DNA from: JANWLD01 sp036276695 | GTDB taxonomy: Bacteria > Patescibacteriota > Saccharimonadia > Saccharimonadales > 2-12-FULL-41-12 | Assembly (NCBI GenBank): GCA_036276695.1 | Contig: DASUOI010000033.1 | Location: 1-16,629 of the forward strand | DNA length: 16,629 nucleotides | Direction of reading: 5' to 3' | Shown: one piece after another, positions 14,209 to 16,629 of the stretch | Position numbering within the stretch: position 1 is the stretch's first letter | Layout: every line of letters starts with the position of its first letter | Made by a program: the position numbers and the translations under genes | Notes under the pieces: model-generated | What the model saw: the letters and a program-made list of their open reading frames with translations, nothing else | Told to the model about the DNA's origin: nothing | Database searches by the model: none

Positions 14209-15816
14209 GAAAAAGCCGCGGGCAATCGAATCGGGTAAAGTACATAACGAAACCCCCGCCGAAGTAAGCTCCTCCGCAACCTCGCTATCCTTGACCGAAC
14301 CCCTTGTAGTAATAATCGCGGACACGCCAGCGTCAGCAAGCATTTTCGGTCCGTCAGGGAATGGGAAAAAACTATCGCTGTACGCGCATGAGCCGGAAAG
14401 ATTATGGCCGGCATTTTTAGCTCTCATTAGTGCTAATTCGGCAGATGTAACCCTATCCTGCTGGCCGACTCCGTTAGATAGGAGCTGTCCGTCCTTTATG
14501 ATGCAAATAGTATTGCTATTACTGGTTGTGCCTATAGCCCAAGCCATTATCATATCCTTGGACTGATCTTTGCTCACTTTATTGCCGGACCACAAGATAT
14601 CAGGATGTTTGAAGTCGTAAATGAAAGTATAGTTGTCCTGTTTTAACCTGCCGCCTCTTATATGCCTTATCCTGTGTGTCTTGTCTATGGAATTTTCATT
14701 TATTTTCGCCAATTCAGGGTTGGTCAAAAGCCTTAACTTGCCGTTCTTTCGTTTTAAGATGTCGAGGGCGTCGTTTTCTACAGCCGGTGCGATTATAATA
14801 TCCAGGATTCTCTTACCTTTGTTAATCTTATAAGTCATTATGGCTGAAGCGATTTCTTTAGTTATAGGAAAGTTCAACAGGACCGATCCGCCGAAAATTG
14901 CGCGTTGGTCGCCGTCCAGCATTTTTTTAATAGACTCTATAGGGTTCTGGCTTATTCCCGCTCCGCACAAGTTCCCATGCTTCGCGCCCAAAGCAATATT
15001 TGGTACTTCTTTGAAATTTCGCTCTAGCCCGGCGGCAATATGGGTAGCTGTTTGAAGCAGCCTGTCTACATCAGTGTAATTGTTGTAGCTAAGAGGTATG
15101 CCGCCTATTAATTTAAACTTGCCTATGCCGAGAGGGTCGTCTATGTGCCGCGAAAGATACAGCCCGGCGCCTCCCTGCCAAGGATTCTCCCCATAGTTCG
15201 GAGCAGCGACTCTCTCGCTCATCAGACCGGCTATATGTTTTCCGCCTAGATAATTAGCCGAAGTCACCATGTAATCAGCCACCTCGTATTCTGCTATAGC
15301 TGCAAGCTTTTTTTTGAATTTATCTTCATCCGGTTTGCCTTGCTTAAGCCACTGCATGACTTCTTCGCGCTGATCGGGCCGGGACAGGACTATTCTTCTG
15401 CCTTTTGCCGCGGCGTGTAAAAGCGTCGGGCCGCCAACATCGGTTTTTTCAATTATTGATTCCTCTGTGGATTTTTCATTTTTTATTTCATCCGCCAGCG
15501 GGTACATATCGACGCAGACTAAATCAATCCTGGGTATATTAAGTTTTTTTAACTCATCGTCATGGTCTTTTGTGTTGTCAGCTAAGATACCTGCGTAAAT
15601 TTCGCGGGATAGCGTAACCACGCGGTGGCCAAGTATTTCTCCGCCGCCACTTAACTTAGATGTATCGGTGACTTCAATTCCGGATTTTTTAATAACTTCA
15701 GCAGTGCCTCCGGAAGCGTAAATCTTCCAGCCTAAGTCTGATAGTCCTTTGGCAAACTGCTCAATCCCTGTCTTATCCCATACAGAGATAAGCGCATTGC
15801 CAGCGCTCTTCACCAC
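14200..15816 (-). CDS. purH: Bifunctional purine enzyme PurH: AICAR transformylase / IMP cyclohydrolase
   Basis: 538 residues, full length. The N-terminal IMP cyclohydrolase domain (1-200) shows SVWDKTG, SGGTAE, Tyr105 (DMYPL), Asp126 and Lys138 (TDVGGPTLLHAAAK). The normally conserved GRVKTLHPxxHxGIL reads GHRVVTLSREIYAGIL, so the active-site Lys (Lys66 in human ATIC) is Val67. The transformylase domain has NYGENPWQ, LSYNN, catalytic Lys279-His280 (KHGNLCG), SDSFFPFPDG and the terminal FFGH. It catalyses the last two steps to IMP, but the cyclohydrolase half may be impaired. GGAGG at 15821-15825 lies 4 nt from GTG 15816 and 7 nt from GTG 15813; the second start is better spaced. No other purine gene is nearby. 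Confidence 0.93.
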   Translation of the reverse strand: MVKSAGNALISVWDKTGIEQFAKGLSDLGWKIYASGGTAEVIKKSGIEVTDTSKLSGGGEILGHRVVTLSREIYAGILADNTKDHDDELKKLNIPRIDLVCVDMYPLADEIKNEKSTEESIIEKTDVGGPTLLHAAAKGRRIVLSRPDQREEVMQWLKQGKPDEDKFKKKLAAIAEYEVADYMVTSANYLGGKHIAGLMSERVAAPNYGENPWQGGAGLYLSRHIDDPLGIGKFKLIGGIPLSYNNYTDVDRLLQTATHIAAGLERNFKEVPNIALGAKHGNLCGAGISQNPIESIKKMLDGDQRAIFGGSVLLNFPITKEIASAIMTYKINKGKRILDIIIAPAVENDALDILKRKNGKLRLLTNPELAKINENSIDKTHRIRHIRGGRLKQDNYTFIYDFKHPDILWSGNKVSKDQSKDMIMAWAIGTTSNSNTICIIKDGQLLSNGVGQQDRVTSAELALMRAKNAGHNLSGSCAYSDSFFPFPDGPKMLADAGVSAIITTRGSVKDSEVAEELTSAGVSLCTLPDSIARGFFGH

Positions 15817-15903
15817 ATATCCTCCGTTAAATAAAAAATTAAAAAGAAAACGATTTTCCTGAAGTATTCTATACTATATAGATGAAAATGGCTATACAGG
15901 ATT
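15817..15903. promoter_or_regulatory. Divergent intergenic region between purH and the Zincin_1 gene
   Basis: TATACTATATAG at 15870-15881 can serve as a -10 in both directions: TATACT (15870-15875) on plus and TATAGT (15873-15878) on minus. For purH it predicts a leader of about 50 nt with SD GGAGG. No good -35 is visible on either side. Confidence 0.4.
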
Positions 15904-15911
15904 ATGAATAA
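15882..15911 (+). CDS. Possible 9-codon leader ORF before the Zincin_1 gene
   Basis: ATG 15882 lies 6 nt after the plus-strand -10 (TATACT) and encodes MKMAIQDYE. Its stop TAA (15909-15911) overlaps the first codons of the peptidase gene, which has only a badly spaced AGGA. A leaderless short ORF that hands ribosomes to the next start would fit, but so short an ORF may be chance. Confidence 0.25.
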   Translation: MKMAIQDYE

Positions 15912-16287
15912 TATCCCGATCCCCGAAGACAAAGAATTTGAAGAAATGATCAACAACGGCATATCCCGTTTGCCTAAACTTTACCAGGAAAATTTAGATA
16001 ACGTCGGATTCGTAATAGCTGATGAGCCGACACCGGATCAAAGAGAAGAGCTGAAGCTAAGATGCCATGAGACTTTATTCGGACTCTACCAAGGCATCCC
16101 GCTGACCAAACGGGGATCCGGTTACAATCTGGTCCTGCCGGATAAGATAACCATCTTCAAGCTGCCGATAGTTGCCGCCAGCAGAAATATCGCAGATATC
16201 GCTGAACATGTACGTCATACAGTCTGGCATGAGATAGCCCATTACTACGGCCTGAACCACGACAAGATTCACAAACTCGAAAAATAA
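15904..16287 (+). CDS. Zincin_1-family (minimal gluzincin-like) metallopeptidase
   Basis: A 127-residue cytosolic protein without signal peptide. HEIAHYYGLNH at 109-119 is the family's zinc-binding HExxHxxGxxH/D motif, placed near the C-terminus as in Zincin_1 (PF06262, formerly DUF1025). The N-terminal EFEEMINNGISRLPKLYQENLDNVGFVIADEPT is the usual start of that family. The middle holds a LYQGIPLTKRGSGY segment and a beta strand LPDKITIFK. Members are thought to be small zinc proteases, but few have a known substrate. It runs into RNA copy 2 without a terminator, so the RNA could be processed from its 3' UTR. Confidence 0.9.
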   Translation: MNNIPIPEDKEFEEMINNGISRLPKLYQENLDNVGFVIADEPTPDQREELKLRCHETLFGLYQGIPLTKRGSGYNLVLPDKITIFKLPIVAASRNIADIAEHVRHTVWHEIAHYYGLNHDKIHKLEK

Positions 16288-16312
16288 TAAACTCTACTTA
16301 AATTTATGACTG

Positions 16313-16500
16313 TTCTGCTTGCCCCAGGCACAAGGACTTGGATGCTAGGTGCAATTTCTCTTCGAGGAGCGGAGTAAAATGTACATCGGTACATTGCATG
16401 AGCACCACAGAAGAAAATTGTACATAGCGCCAAGAAGCCAGCAGGGTGACTAGCTCTGCTAGTCAGCAGGCTGGCTGGTACTTGTGTCTGGGTCGCAGAG
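16313..16500 (+). ncRNA. Structured RNA of unknown family, copy 2
   Basis: The fold is the same as copy 1. Helices are: 16313-16318 with 16495-16500; outer stem 16323-16334 with 16481-16492 (12 of 12 pairs, one G-U); P2 16343-16357 with 16415-16429, one mismatch; hairpin 16378-16384 with 16389-16395; arm 16436-16442 with 16470-16476, 4x4 internal loop, then 16447-16454 with 16458-16465 and loop TCT. Shared blocks with copy 1 include GCTAGGTGC, GCATGAG, GCGCCAAGAAGCCAGC and GCAGGCTGGCTGGT. The outer stem shares little sequence with copy 1 yet pairs fully. It begins 26 nt after the Zincin_1 stop and overlaps the 3' end of a convergent minus-strand gene. Confidence 0.8.
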
Positions 16501-16629
16501 TTCGCATAGTTCTTCCGGCTTGCTTTCAGCCAGCCAGTGCCTTGTGGCTTTAAACCAAGGCTCGTAGTCGTGGAAGGCTATCAGGTCGGCAGACTTTCTT
16601 AAAATCCAGCCGAAAAGCCCATAGAACTT
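16459..16629 (-). CDS. C-terminal part of an unknown protein (partial)
   Basis: The minus strand is open from the window edge to TAG at 16459-16461, encoding 56 residues. The segment FYGLFGWILRKSADLIAFHDYEPWFKATRHWLAESKPEELCELC is protein-like, with aromatic and amphipathic character. The last residues (DTSTSQPAD) are encoded inside RNA copy 2. The true family cannot be read from this tail. Confidence 0.6.
   Translation of the reverse strand, partial: KFYGLFGWILRKSADLIAFHDYEPWFKATRHWLAESKPEELCELCDPDTSTSQPAD

Noticed and set aside
14015..14566. A 183-codon plus-strand open frame
   Set aside because: It runs through RNA copy 1 and antisense to purH. Its residue composition is that of a shadow frame and it has no ribosome-binding site.
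14019..16500. The repeat pair as a composite transposon or integron-like unit carrying purH and the peptidase gene
   Set aside because: The repeats are direct, their ends are the most diverged part, there is no transposase or recombinase, and the genes between them look like ordinary housekeeping genes.
16531..16565. GCCTTG...CAAGGC hairpin as a terminator for RNA copy 2
   Set aside because: No T-tract follows, and the stretch is better explained as coding sequence of the partial minus-strand gene.

Overview
The window is gene-dense, has moderate GC and uses the standard code (UGA is a stop throughout). It looks like a chromosomal fragment of a Patescibacteria/CPR bacterium, most plausibly a Saccharibacteria-like lineage. 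This is inference from several features: short intergenic gaps, many 4-base gene overlaps, several starts with a -10 box only 6-8 nt upstream (leaderless mRNAs), a secreted beta-helix protein ending in a CKxGG...FGFxNQGxC domain, a DrrAB-type exporter, DUF3152 and Zincin_1 metallopeptidases, and a compact, divergent tryptophan operon. No rRNA, tRNA, CRISPR array or transposase was found.

Left part (1-4928): the tail of an unknown gene, a secreted parallel beta-helix protein with a good terminator, and a DrrA/DrrB ABC exporter. On the opposite strand follow a VOC-fold protein, a membrane-anchored unknown protein with a clear promoter and a palindrome over its -10 box, and a stand-alone CheY-like receiver. 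A small membrane-protein ORF lies divergent to the anchored protein.

Middle (4979-7325): a membrane-anchored DUF3152 zinc peptidase with peptidoglycan-binding-like domains, divergent from an inositol-monophosphatase-family phosphatase.

Tryptophan operon (minus strand, 13853 to 7322): trpR-like repressor, trpE, trpG and a triple-fusion trpD-trpC-trpF, all joined by 4-base overlaps. An anchored unknown protein and an APC amino-acid permease follow. The promoter is TTGCAA-17-TATAAT. Its spacer holds an 18-bp site matching 13 of 18 positions of the E. coli TrpR operator, and the repressor's ATG lies only 8 nt past the -10. This predicts an autorepressed, leaderless trp operon. trpA and trpB are not in the window, so as seen the pathway ends at indole-3-glycerol phosphate.

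Right part (13891-16629): a divergent bifunctional PurH, a Zincin_1 peptidase, the 3' end of another minus-strand gene, and two copies of what looks like a structured RNA of about 190 nt (14019-14208 and 16313-16500). The copies share unpaired and helix-end blocks. Their paired arms differ by compensating changes, and the long outer stem has almost unrelated sequence in the two copies yet pairs in both. G-U pairs place the RNA on the plus strand. I do not recognise the family, and this is the best candidate for something undescribed here.
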